A stretch of 64,000 nt of DNA from a bacterium (GTDB lineage: Bacteria > Patescibacteriota > Saccharimonadia > Saccharimonadales > UBA4665). The translations under genes and the position numbers were made by a program. Location of the stretch: contig JAJXTN010000006.1 in NCBI GenBank assembly GCA_021783725.1, forward strand, positions 1-64,000. Reading direction: 5' to 3'. Shown one piece after another: positions 17,590 to 24,784 of the stretch (positions are counted from its first letter, which is position 1; each line of letters opens with the position of its first letter). The notes beneath the pieces were generated by a model, which saw nothing but the letters and a program-made list of their open reading frames with translations, was not told the origin of the DNA and ran no database searches.

Positions 17590-18411
17590 GTGGCACAGCT
17601 GAGCAACAGTCTGAAGTACAAGCTCGAGCAGCTGTTCGACATGCGCAGCGGCTACGTCATGGACTTCACTAACGCGACCTTCGCTGACTTCGTCAAGACC
17701 AGTATCGGCTTCGATCCCTACGAGCGGTACTCCGGTTCCAAGGCACAGATACTTCGCCAAGTCTGGGATTGCGAGCCCGTTGAGTCAGTCCAGCGGCTGA
17801 CTCTGGAACTACTCGATAGGTGCGAGACACTGCTTCTGAGCAACGATGGAATGACACCTGGAGACCAGAAGCTCCTCGAACAAGCGAAGGCTGAAGTGGC
17901 CGCGCTCGCCATCCGTTCAGAGGAAAGCGCCGCAGACTTGCAGTTCCTTCAGAAGGACTTCGGGAGTCTCGATCTCACTCGGGTGTCTGTGCCCGTTGGG
18001 TTTCAGGAGGTTGTGAGACAACGACTGGACGAGATTGACCGATGTCTCCGGGCAGAGGCGCCGCTCGCGGTGATCTTTCTGTGCGGCAGTACGCTCGAAG
18101 GCCTGTTGTTTGAAGTGGCTACAAAGAACGCCGAGCGGTTCAATAAGTGTCGGTCGGCACCCAAAGGCCGTGATGTCACGGTGAAGTCGTTCGGCCAGTG
18201 GACGCTGAATGACCTCATTGTCACGGCTCGCGAGATTGGCATCGTCGGCGAGGATGTCGCCAAGCACGCCCACGCCGTCCGAGACTTCCGCAACTACATC
18301 CATCCGCGCCAGCAGATCAGCGAGAACTTCAGCCCTCGCATGTTCACGGCACGCATGGCCCATCAGGTGCTGTCAGCAGCTCTGAGTGATTTGGCAAGTC
18401 GCGCCGACTAG
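17590..18411 (+). CDS. AbiJ-like N-terminal plus HEPN-like C-terminal protein
   Basis: The N-terminal segment (LEQLFDMRSGYVMDFTNATF, then FVKTSIGFDPYE) resembles the N-terminal domains of AbiJ-type abortive infection proteins. The C-terminal helical region carries R-N-Y-I-H (R234 to H238), which matches the RNxxxH-type active site of HEPN ribonucleases. A defence or toxin function is inferred from these features. The start is uncertain: GTG at 17590 has a weak AGG upstream; ATG at 17641 is possible. The end overlaps the convergent TIGR04141-like gene by four bases. Confidence 0.6.
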   Translation: MAQLSNSLKYKLEQLFDMRSGYVMDFTNATFADFVKTSIGFDPYERYSGSKAQILRQVWDCEPVESVQRLTLELLDRCETLLLSNDGMTPGDQKLLEQAKAEVAALAIRSEESAADLQFLQKDFGSLDLTRVSVPVGFQEVVRQRLDEIDRCLRAEAPLAVIFLCGSTLEGLLFEVATKNAERFNKCRSAPKGRDVTVKSFGQWTLNDLIVTAREIGIVGEDVAKHAHAVRDFRNYIHPRQQISENFSPRMFTARMAHQVLSAALSDLASRAD

Positions 18412-19946
18412 TCCATCACCTCGTCAGAGGTGTCCTGCTCCGATGCTGCCTTGACCTTCTGGCTGATCTTGATTACCGGTTCGATTCGGGCCTCACGTGC
18501 CTTTCGGGCCCATGCCTCGAGCTTCTGCTTCAGGATGATCGATCCGGTCTCGGTTATGTCGTTCAACGGAGTCTTGCTCCTGTAGCCAAGCCACAAGCAG
18601 TAGCGATCGAAGTCGGGCAACTTCTTCGTGCCAGCCTTGTTCCGCTTGAGCTCCAGAACAGCGCTCGCCTGATCGCAGACGTAGGACAACTTCTGAGCGG
18701 TAGCGAACTTCACGGCATAGACCGTCGAACCCTTCTTGAGATCCCATGCCTCTATCGGGGTCTTCGACTTGGTCTTCAGGATGGCGAAGTCCTTGTCAGC
18801 CAACTCGTATCCAGCCGCCCTCACAGCGTCTGAGCTGTTGAAGGTTGGCTCGTCATCGGTGATCGTGCGGAACTGTTCCTCGGTGTCCTCCACCTCGATG
18901 CCGCGAAGGTAGTCGTCGAGGAAGTCGAGGTAGTCCTGATTGAAGTGCAGCCACTTGCCGCCAGTGAGAATCACGTTCTCGCCGTCAGCGATGAAGTCCA
19001 GCGTCTCCTTCAATGGTCTGTCGAATCCGGGAGCGTCATCGGGGTGATCCGAGACAGTGATCTTGAGGATGTCCTTGCGTGCAATCTTGTTGTCAGCGAT
19101 GTAGCTCTTTAGGTCGCCGACGCTGAGATGGTCGACCTCGATCGCCTTCTTACGAGGAGCCCTTATCGAGAAGGAGCCATCATCACCAAAGACAAAGTCG
19201 ACGCCGTAGAGGTCGAAGCTGTTGTGAGTGAAATCGGTCGTTTGCAGACCAGTGGTCAGCTCATCAAGCAGGAGCTCGTCGAAACGGGCAATCTCGTCCT
19301 TCTCGGTGATCGCCATTGTTCTGGGAAGCGGGAACCTTGCCGCGTTGGCCAGTTCTGTTTCCAGCTTGTCCAGGAACGCGCCGACGTCCGCCTTATCAAT
19401 GTCTGGAGCCAGCATGGCTGAAGCGCCGAACTTGCCCGTCTTCCCGAACGTTGGCCTGAGGCCATCCACGATGCCCGCTTGGATGTAATCCACAGACTCG
19501 CCGCTCTCAATGTCAAGGCGAGTGTTGTTCGCGAAGCTCTTGATGTCCTTCTTCTTGCTGCCCTGAAACCGACGACCAGCCGTGAGCCGAGCATCAGTGT
19601 CGTCGGCGATTCGCTTAGCAACCTCGATGCCGAAGTCGTAGTCACAGTACGGCCGAAGGTAGAAGTGAGCCTTACCGTAACTCAGGACGAAGCAACGCTC
19701 GTCCTTCGTAAACACGAACGCACCCCAGTAGGAGAGATTGCGCGGGGCCTGCACCGTGGCGTCGAAGAAGTCGGCAAACGTCTTTCCCCAACTGACCGGC
19801 ACTAAATGAGGTTCTCGAGAGTAATAGAAGGCGCCGTGCCAACCGGATTGATCAACTTCTTTGATAACGGTCATCCCACTGGAATACAACTTCGCGAGAC
19901 ATCCTTCAATCTCGGTGGGTTGAATTGAGAAGATGTTCAGGCGCAT
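18408..19946 (-). CDS. TIGR04141 / DUF6119 family protein
   Basis: A 512 aa protein resembling the sporadically distributed TIGR04141 family (DUF6119). Recognisable parts are the N-terminal VSWGKTFADFFDATVQAPRN region, the YGKAHFYLRPYCDYDFGIEVAKRI block and the late HFNQDYLDFLDDYLRGIEV segment. The family often occurs in defence islands; its activity is not established as far as I know. A clear AGGAG ribosome site lies seven bases before the ATG. It is convergent with the AbiJ/HEPN-like gene, so the two may act separately. Confidence 0.75.
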   Translation of the reverse strand: MRLNIFSIQPTEIEGCLAKLYSSGMTVIKEVDQSGWHGAFYYSREPHLVPVSWGKTFADFFDATVQAPRNLSYWGAFVFTKDERCFVLSYGKAHFYLRPYCDYDFGIEVAKRIADDTDARLTAGRRFQGSKKKDIKSFANNTRLDIESGESVDYIQAGIVDGLRPTFGKTGKFGASAMLAPDIDKADVGAFLDKLETELANAARFPLPRTMAITEKDEIARFDELLLDELTTGLQTTDFTHNSFDLYGVDFVFGDDGSFSIRAPRKKAIEVDHLSVGDLKSYIADNKIARKDILKITVSDHPDDAPGFDRPLKETLDFIADGENVILTGGKWLHFNQDYLDFLDDYLRGIEVEDTEEQFRTITDDEPTFNSSDAVRAAGYELADKDFAILKTKSKTPIEAWDLKKGSTVYAVKFATAQKLSYVCDQASAVLELKRNKAGTKKLPDFDRYCLWLGYRSKTPLNDITETGSIILKQKLEAWARKAREARIEPVIKISQKVKAASEQDTSDEVMD

Positions 19947-20199
19947 ATGGCGCTCCTGTTATTGTTCCACCCATTAATGACTCTTGGCCTTGTGCACATT
20001 ATCGCACATCGGATAGCATTCACGAACGATTCCCGGCATCCTCGATGTTGCCGTTTCCTCAACACCACCGGTACAGCCGCCCCAAGAGCGATCTGCGAGA
20101 TCGTGATGTTCCGATGCGATTGCTACAACAGGCCCCAACAGGGGTCGGGGTTCTCATACACGCTCGTTGAGGCCCGAGCGATGGGACGCGCGATAAGAC

Positions 20200-20228
20200 A
20201 AAGGCGACCCCTGACAGGAGCCGCCTTT
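20200..20228 (-). terminator. Terminator of tRNA-Ala
   Basis: The stem AAAGGCG/CGCCTTT lies 20 bases downstream of the minus-strand tRNA-Ala, with T-rich sequence beyond it. It sits at the inner edge of the GC-rich island. The 19947-20199 stretch holds only the promoter side of the TIGR04141-like gene and no supported gene. Confidence 0.6.
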
Positions 20229-20247
20229 TCGTACATGTGTTCGGTAG

Positions 20248-20324
20248 TGGTGGAGCTACAGGGACTCGAACCCTGGACCTCTTCCATGCCATGGAAGCGC
20301 TCTAGCCAACTGAGCTACAGCCCC
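20248..20324 (-). tRNA. tRNA-Ala(GGC)
   Basis: The 77-nt tRNA has acceptor GGGGCTG/TAGCTCC with G-U pairs, anticodon stem CTTCC/GGAAG with loop ATGGCAT (anticodon GGC), T loop TTCGAGT and an encoded CCA. Its 3' end faces the GC-rich island. Confidence 0.93.
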
Positions 20325-20406
20325 ACGCCTAATAACTCGAACGAGTATAGCATAAATTGTGATCACTCAACACCTCTGAAGGGATAAGTATCTATGTATA
20401 TAAAAG

Positions 20407-20437
20407 AAATAGCCCGAACATGACGCTCGGGCTATTT
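20407..20437 (-). terminator. Terminator of tRNA-Phe
   Basis: An 11-bp perfect stem (AAATAGCCCGA/TCGGGCTATTT), followed on the minus strand by T-rich sequence, directly after the tRNA CCA. Confidence 0.75.
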
Positions 20438-20440
20438 CTT

Positions 20441-20516
20441 TGGTGGCTCCTCCCAGACTCGAACTGGGGACACAAGGCTCTTCAGGCCTCTGCTCTACCA
20501 ACTGAGCTAAAGAGCC
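20441..20516 (-). tRNA. tRNA-Phe(GAA)
   Basis: The 76-nt tRNA has acceptor GGCTCTT/AGGAGCC, anticodon stem GAGGC/GCCTT with loop CTGAAGA (anticodon GAA), T loop TTCGAGT and an encoded CCA. Its 5' half is duplicated upstream at 20603-20642. Confidence 0.95.
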
Positions 20517-20602
20517 ACATAATGTGGAAGTACGAAGTGAATTATTAAAGAGCCTTATGTCCTGGGGACTGACCTTGATATATTTGGCTACGCCAAAATG
20601 CT

Positions 20603-20642
20603 TTCAGGCCTCTGCTCTACCAACTGAGCTAAAGAGCCACAT
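20603..20642 (-). repeat. Exact copy of the tRNA-Phe 5' half
   Basis: These 40 bases repeat 20481-20520 exactly: four upstream bases plus tRNA nucleotides 1-36, stopping right after the GAA anticodon. The copy lies between the promoter and the intact tRNA, 122 bases upstream. It cannot fold into a full tRNA. A break in the anticodon loop is typical of tyrosine-integrase crossover sites. Confidence 0.75.
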
Positions 20643-20652
20643 TAACCTGTTC

Positions 20653-20681
20653 ATTCTAAGCTATTATGGCCTTTCCGACAA
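20653..20681 (-). promoter_or_regulatory. Promoter for tRNA-Phe and its half copy
   Basis: On the minus strand: TTGTCG, a 17-base spacer and TAGAAT. It points into the half tRNA first, so the intact tRNA would be made by read-through and processing. Confidence 0.55.
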
Positions 20682-20700
20682 GAGACACGTCGTTGCACAG

Positions 20701-20729
20701 TTGCAAAACATAGCAAAAAGTGCTATAAT
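20701..20729 (+). promoter_or_regulatory. Promoter of a leaderless glycosyltransferase gene
   Basis: TTGCAA, a 17-base spacer and TATAAT, then exactly six bases to the ATG at 20736. Transcription should start at or next to the start codon, and there is no ribosome site. Confidence 0.7.
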
Positions 20730-20735
20730 ACTGCA

Positions 20736-21503
20736 ATGTCAATTCCAGTATTGATTGCCGCTAGAAATGAGGCAAATTCAATAGGTCAAACTCTTAAGTC
20801 TTTGCCGAAAGACGTTGAGCCGATAGTGCTCGTCAATGATTGCCATGACGAGACAGTGGACATCGCCCAGTCATATGGCGTAACAGTTCTCGAGCGCCAA
20901 CAAGCTGGCAAGGTCGGGGCTTTACAAATGGGTTTGCATTACCTCGGCGAGCGGGCGGTTGACCCGTTTATCACTTTGGACGCTGACACTCGACCGGTAT
21001 TCCCCAACCGCTGGGTAGCTAGTCTATTAGCCGGTAGACAGGCATTACCAGCTGAACAGCCGGCTAGCGTTGTCGGCCTGTTGGTCTTCCACAGCAATTC
21101 GTCGGCCCTACTACGCACTTCTCGCTTAGTCCTACACCAATATCTCACCCGCACCAGTCAGCAGGCTGGCTCTTTTTCTGGTGGCAACATGTTGATTCAC
21201 CCAAGGCAGACTTCAGTGGTGCAGGCGATTGGCAAAATGCCAGAATATTGGCCAGGTGAAGACGTTGCCATCAAAGACGAGATAGTTAATGGTGGCGGTT
21301 CGGTCATAAAGACTTTGAGCGTCGGCGCTGTGGCTTTGACCGACGGATCGAGAATGCCGTCGCTGGCCAAAACTATCATCAACGGCCGACAGCACGTCCG
21401 CGACTTTATGCGCGAATCATATCTGTCTGATGCGCCAGCCGGATCGCGCCCATACAGTTCACCCACCGAACAACAGCTTACTCCCACCAATATTGTTAGA
21501 TAA
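20736..21503 (+). CDS. Glycosyltransferase family 2, 255 aa
   Basis: A short soluble GT-A fold enzyme. IPVLIAARNEANSIGQTL is the nucleotide-binding start, FITLDADTRP supplies the DXD-type metal site, and GEDVAIKDEI is the late acidic motif. There is no membrane helix, unlike the other GT2 enzymes in the window. Donor and acceptor are unknown. The gene is leaderless and stands alone. Confidence 0.75.
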   Translation: MSIPVLIAARNEANSIGQTLKSLPKDVEPIVLVNDCHDETVDIAQSYGVTVLERQQAGKVGALQMGLHYLGERAVDPFITLDADTRPVFPNRWVASLLAGRQALPAEQPASVVGLLVFHSNSSALLRTSRLVLHQYLTRTSQQAGSFSGGNMLIHPRQTSVVQAIGKMPEYWPGEDVAIKDEIVNGGGSVIKTLSVGAVALTDGSRMPSLAKTIINGRQHVRDFMRESYLSDAPAGSRPYSSPTEQQLTPTNIVR

Positions 21504-21543
21504 CGGCTTGTGTCCCTAGCTCGAGGCTGCGAGGAGCCAACAG

Positions 21544-21680
21544 GCTTTGCACGGCAAAGCATTTAGCAATTTGCATTGACCAATTATCAATTATGGACAA
21601 AAGCCCATAGGCTTTTGGACTTATATATTTTCTGCGAAGCTATCGATCATTGTAAAAAGATAGAAGTTATCTGATAATTG
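21544..21680 (+). repeat. Dispersed intergenic repeat, copy B
   Basis: It begins with a hairpin (GCTTTGC/GCAAAGC). ATGGACAAAA and the covarying stem CAAAAGCC/GGCTTTTG (21598-21617) follow, then GCGAAGC, TTGTAAAAAG and TATCTGATAATTG. In this copy the repeat precedes a protein gene, not a tRNA. Confidence 0.6.
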
Positions 21681-21688
21681 ATTTTATT

Positions 21689-22309
21689 ATGACTCATCTA
21701 GAAGTCGACCGTTATGATTTTAGTTATTGGCCGCCAGTGCCAATCGAGAGTCTGGGAGTTGTGCCGGCTGAAAGCGCCGAACCAGATGAGCTTTGTCGCG
21801 GTTTGTTATACATTACCGATCGTCAGCGCCTAAAAGCAGTCTATGCCAGCGATGAATGGGTCGACATCCAGGATTTTTGGTTGGCCGCCAATCCACCACG
21901 CGAAACCCAAACCCAAGTTGACGATACATTTAAAGATTTACCAGATTTTCTTCGTCCTCCTATCAAAGTGTGGTCGCGGTATCATTTAAGCGGCCCAAGT
22001 TATGCCTTTTCCTTGCTAGCTTACGATGTGGCCTTTTATGGCGAGCGCGATGCTCAACCAGATCAAGAACTGACTTATGAAGAATTTGAAGAATCAGATA
22101 CTTACAAGACGTTATTCCATAAAATCTTTAACCAATGGGCAAAAGTTTACGACCGAAAACACCTATTAATCGAGCGTGATCAACTTGTACAGATAGACAA
22201 CGGAACATATCCTCTACCCTCCGGAGCAAGCCAAAAGTCCCGAACATTTTATAGTCGTGTCGTTGGGCGACGACCAACCTTTGCTACTCAAGATCCGTAT
22301 CTAGACTAA
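21689..22309 (+). CDS. Hypothetical protein, 206 aa
   Basis: I do not recognise this protein. It is acidic and aromatic-rich (YDFSYWPPVPIESLG, DEWVDIQDFWLAANPP), soluble, with no signal peptide or obvious catalytic motif. It has no ribosome site. The upstream leader is copy B of the dispersed repeat. It may be lineage specific. Confidence 0.55.
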   Translation: MTHLEVDRYDFSYWPPVPIESLGVVPAESAEPDELCRGLLYITDRQRLKAVYASDEWVDIQDFWLAANPPRETQTQVDDTFKDLPDFLRPPIKVWSRYHLSGPSYAFSLLAYDVAFYGERDAQPDQELTYEEFEESDTYKTLFHKIFNQWAKVYDRKHLLIERDQLVQIDNGTYPLPSGASQKSRTFYSRVVGRRPTFATQDPYLD

Positions 22310-22394
22310 GACTTGTGTTTCGGATTATAATTCTCTATAATTCTAATCTGTTACGCGGGTGCAAGACAGCTGTTTGGAGTAGAATTCTGAAGAG

Positions 22395-22551
22395 CTTTGC
22401 GAATCAAAGCGATTAACAATTAGTATTAACTATTTACAAGTTACGGACAAAAACCTAAGGTTTTTGAAATAAAATAATTTCAGCGAAGCTGGCCGACAAT
22501 GTAAAATGTTAATTGATATCTGATAATTGCTTTTTGCTTAGCAAAAAGCCT
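22395..22551 (+). repeat. Dispersed intergenic repeat, copy C, upstream of tRNA-Gly
   Basis: It contains hairpin GCTTTG/CAAAGC, ACGGACAAAA, the covarying stem CAAAAACC/GGTTTTTG (22449-22467), GCGAAGCTGGCC, TGTAAAATG and TATCTGATAATTG. It ends with a hairpin GCTTTTTGC/GCAAAAAGC two bases before the tRNA. TTCAGC and TAAAAT, 17 bases apart, may be the promoter. Confidence 0.6.
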
Positions 22552-22553
22552 AT

Positions 22554-22630
22554 GCGGGTGTAGCTCAGTTGTTTAGAGCGCGTCCTTGCCAAGGACGAGG
22601 CCAAGGGTTAGAGTCCCTTTACCCGCACCA
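22554..22630 (+). tRNA. tRNA-Gly(GCC)
   Basis: The 77-nt tRNA has acceptor GCGGGTG/TACCCGC, anticodon stem CGTCC/GGACG with loop TTGCCAA (anticodon GCC), an unusual T loop TTAGAGT and an encoded CCA. Confidence 0.93.
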
Positions 22631-22673
22631 TCCTCCGTTGCAGACCCTTATGGGTCAGTTATGGAGGATTTTT
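22630..22673 (+). terminator. Terminator of tRNA-Gly
   Basis: Outer stem ATCCTCC/GGAGGAT, starting at the last A of CCA, with inner GACCC/GGGTC, then a T run. It belongs to the same hairpin family as 7355-7397 and 9436-9470. Confidence 0.7.
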
Positions 22674-22710
22674 CATTTTGCGCGGATCAAACATTTTAAA
22701 CTATTCATAG

Positions 22711-22741
22711 TTGTCGTTTTCTTGTCAGGTGTAGCTATAAT
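22711..22741 (+). promoter_or_regulatory. Promoter of the leaderless DUF3800 gene
   Basis: TTGTCG, a 19-base spacer and TATAAT, then six bases to the ATG at 22748. Confidence 0.55.
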
Positions 22742-22747
22742 TGATTC

Positions 22748-23371
22748 ATGCTCGTTTTTATCGATGATTCAGGTGACCCCGGTTTTAAGTTCAATAAAGG
22801 TTCAAGCAGGCACTTTGTCATAGCTTGCATTATTTTTGATGACAATCTCGACGCCGAAGAGGCTGGGCTTAGGATTAAGCGGTTGCGACGTTCCCTACAC
22901 TGGCGAGATGATCACGAGTTTAAATTTAATAAAGCCAGTAAGACGATACGCTTAGCTTTTCTTAATGAAGTAAGGAGCTGTAAGTTCAGGATTAGGGCAA
23001 TAGTGGCTGACAAGTCCACAATTAGGAGCCCAGAATTGCGTAGAAGCAAGAACAAATTCTACAACTACATGATTAAAGAAGTGCTGTCTAAGAGCGATGG
23101 CTCGATAAAGTACGATCGGATTCGTCTTGATGGGCATGAAGACCGAGCCTATAAGAAGGCGGCAACAACCTATTTTCGCCACCAAGCTAATCCTAAAGGT
23201 GGAGTTATAAAGGATATGAAATTCGTTAACTCTAAGAATGACAACTTAGTACAGCTAGCCGATATGGTGGCAGGCGCCATCTTGAGGACAACTCAAACAG
23301 ATAAAACTGATAGTAAAGAATATCTTCGGGTTATTAATAAAAGGATTGAAGACATTTGGGATTTCAAATAA
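22748..23371 (+). CDS. DUF3800 domain protein, 207 aa
   Basis: DUF3800 proteins have an RNase H-like fold by family knowledge and occur widely near mobile elements and defence genes; their activity is not established. Visible motifs are VFIDDSGDPG at the N-terminus, a basic middle, and FVNSKNDNLVQLADMVAGA near the C-terminus, where acidic residues typical of the family sit. It is the only gene inside the segment bounded by tRNA-Gly tail repeats. Translation is probably leaderless. Confidence 0.8.
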   Translation: MLVFIDDSGDPGFKFNKGSSRHFVIACIIFDDNLDAEEAGLRIKRLRRSLHWRDDHEFKFNKASKTIRLAFLNEVRSCKFRIRAIVADKSTIRSPELRRSKNKFYNYMIKEVLSKSDGSIKYDRIRLDGHEDRAYKKAATTYFRHQANPKGGVIKDMKFVNSKNDNLVQLADMVAGAILRTTQTDKTDSKEYLRVINKRIEDIWDFK

Positions 23372-23374
23372 AAA

Positions 23375-23438
23375 ACCCGCTTCCTATCCTGGTTGTCCCA
23401 GGCACGCACACCATACGGTGACAGTTCGGAAAGCGGGT
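23375..23438. ncRNA. Branched hairpin after DUF3800, terminator or structured RNA
   Basis: Outer arms ACCCGCTTCC and GGAAAGCGGGT enclose two smaller hairpins (CCTGG/CCAGG and CACC/GGTG), giving a three-way junction. A run of A precedes it and there is no strong T run after it. It could be a terminator for both strands, or a structured end of the inserted element. Confidence 0.45.
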
Positions 23439-23633
23439 CAATTGTGCTTATATTATAGCCTGTAAGTAGCATGAGCGTCAACCATAAGCTATACCAAGAA
23501 GTCGGCCAACCCTCGCACCTGCGATAACGGGTCGAGGTGTTAGAGTCCCCCTGTGACCTGCGAAGCCTCGGCGAAGAAGGTTTACCCGCACCATCCTCCG
23601 TCGGAAACATTATTGTTTGATTCTTTACAATAT

Positions 23634-24311
23634 ATGGCGTATTGTTGCGATATTGTGAACAGTTTATTCGTTCTTCTCTTGCTTGCATCAGTTATTGGAC
23701 TTGTCGCCGGGTTGATTAACCCACATCTTTTTAAGAAATTTTTTAAAGACAACACGAACAGAAAAGTTGTAGGCCTTAGTTTCATGGCCATGACGATAGC
23801 TTTCTTTGTGCTTACTGGTGTGACGGGTGCGACTCAACACAACAACACGCCATCACCAAAACCGAAGACAATATCAGCCACCATTACTACCAAAACGCTC
23901 ACCTTGACAGCACCTGTGCCTTACACAACCACTACAGAATCGGATCCGACATTAGCTCAAGGCTCCACAGCTGTTAAAACCCAAGGAGTAAATGGGGTAA
24001 AAACGTCGATATGGACTGTAACTTATTCAAACGGTGTTGAGCAGAGTCGGAAGCTGGTCTCAGAGTCTATTACGACACCTCCAGTAAATCAGGTAGTTGA
24101 AAATGGAACATACGTAGCACCTGTCGCTACAACCCCAAGCTGTACCAACGGAACATATGTCAATTCTGCAGGGAACACTGTTTGTAGCCCAGAGACAAGC
24201 ACCACAGTTCCTCCTGGAGCTACAGCGCAGTGCGTAGACGGTACTTACAGTTTCAGTCAATCACGTAGCGGAACCTGTTCGCATCACGGTGGTGTTGCCC
24301 AGTGGCTTTAA
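23634..24311 (+). CDS. Membrane-anchored G5 / DUF3761 surface protein
   Basis: Two hydrophobic helices near the N-terminus (about residues 8-27 and 43-65) are followed by a Thr/Pro-rich linker. Then come a G5-like domain (TTTESDPTLAQGSTAVKTQG, then WTVTYSNGVEQSRKLVS) and a C-terminal DUF3761-like domain (CVDGTYSFSQSRSGTCSHHG). G5 domains often bind N-acetylglucosamine-containing polymers, so a cell-surface or host-contact role is plausible. ATG at 23634 is chosen because the longer frame would begin inside tRNA-derived repeat. It starts 33 bases after the tail copy. Confidence 0.75.
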   Translation: MAYCCDIVNSLFVLLLLASVIGLVAGLINPHLFKKFFKDNTNRKVVGLSFMAMTIAFFVLTGVTGATQHNNTPSPKPKTISATITTKTLTLTAPVPYTTTTESDPTLAQGSTAVKTQGVNGVKTSIWTVTYSNGVEQSRKLVSESITTPPVNQVVENGTYVAPVATTPSCTNGTYVNSAGNTVCSPETSTTVPPGATAQCVDGTYSFSQSRSGTCSHHGGVAQWL

Positions 24312-24442
24312 TAACTCTAACCCTATGCCTGTCAGATCAAGATACACAAACTTGTCGGTATAAGGTGAGACCTTGTGTCACTTGAGACAAAGCAGAAGAC
24401 TCAAACATTGACTAAATGTCATAGTTATATTATTATAAGTTT

Positions 24443-24781
24443 ATGGTTCAGAGACTTAGTGTTGAGATAAAAGTTCCAAAATCCGAAGACTGGATAGCTT
24501 TGAATGACGTCAAAGTTGGCGACCGTGATGGTTCGCTATCTGACAACCAGCCCGATGGGCGTAATGTATATATATTTGGCGTTGACCCGATCGAGAACCT
24601 TGGCTACATCAAGAAATCTGAACTCGGCGTTGATACCGAACAAGCCGACGCGCGAGTGGTTTCGTCGCTCGGTTTTGTGACGATTGCCGCATTGGCTCAT
24701 CAAGAGAGTTTTGAATTGACCGTTCTACCTGATAGAAGTCCTGAGCCCCGACACCTAAGATTTACTTACTTTGAGGATTAA
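24443..24781 (+). CDS. Hypothetical protein, 112 aa
   Basis: I do not recognise this protein. It is a predicted beta-rich acidic protein (VEIKVPKSEDWIALNDVKVG, NVYIFGVDPIENLGYIK). It lies three bases before the next gene, so the two are probably co-expressed and may interact. A TATTAT box lies six bases before the ATG and there is no ribosome site, which suggests leaderless translation. Confidence 0.55.
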   Translation: MVQRLSVEIKVPKSEDWIALNDVKVGDRDGSLSDNQPDGRNVYIFGVDPIENLGYIKKSELGVDTEQADARVVSSLGFVTIAALAHQESFELTVLPDRSPEPRHLRFTYFED

Positions 24782-24784
24782 TCT

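Larger units (their letters stand above)
16321..20247. mobile_element. GC-rich genomic island of actinobacterial character
   Basis: From about 16.32 to 20.24 kb the sequence is clearly richer in G+C than either flank. The genes favour codons ending in G or C, and several starts have classical AGGAG ribosome sites. The cargo (HTH protein, unknown protein, DUF2188, AbiJ/HEPN-like protein, TIGR04141-like protein) is typical of actinobacterial accessory DNA. The right edge meets the 3' end of tRNA-Ala (20248), a common integration point. I found no integrase and no clear direct repeat at the left edge. Saccharibacteria live on Actinobacteria, so transfer from a host is plausible but inferred. Confidence 0.65.
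22618..23601 (+). mobile_element. Insert bounded by 21-bp copies of the tRNA-Gly 3' end, carrying DUF3800
   Basis: Bases 22618-22638 (last 13 bases of tRNA-Gly plus the first eight after it) are repeated exactly at 23581-23601, 963 bases away. Between them lie the DUF3800 gene, a branched hairpin (23375-23438) and a second degraded tRNA-like stretch near 23534-23550 (GGTGTTAGAGTCCC). The layout matches an insertion at a tRNA 3' end with duplicated attachment sequence. No recombinase gene is inside. Confidence 0.6.

Noticed and set aside
19947-20387. Frames across the island edge and tRNA-Ala
   Set aside because: They run through a tRNA gene and its terminator, have no ribosome site and no recognisable domain.
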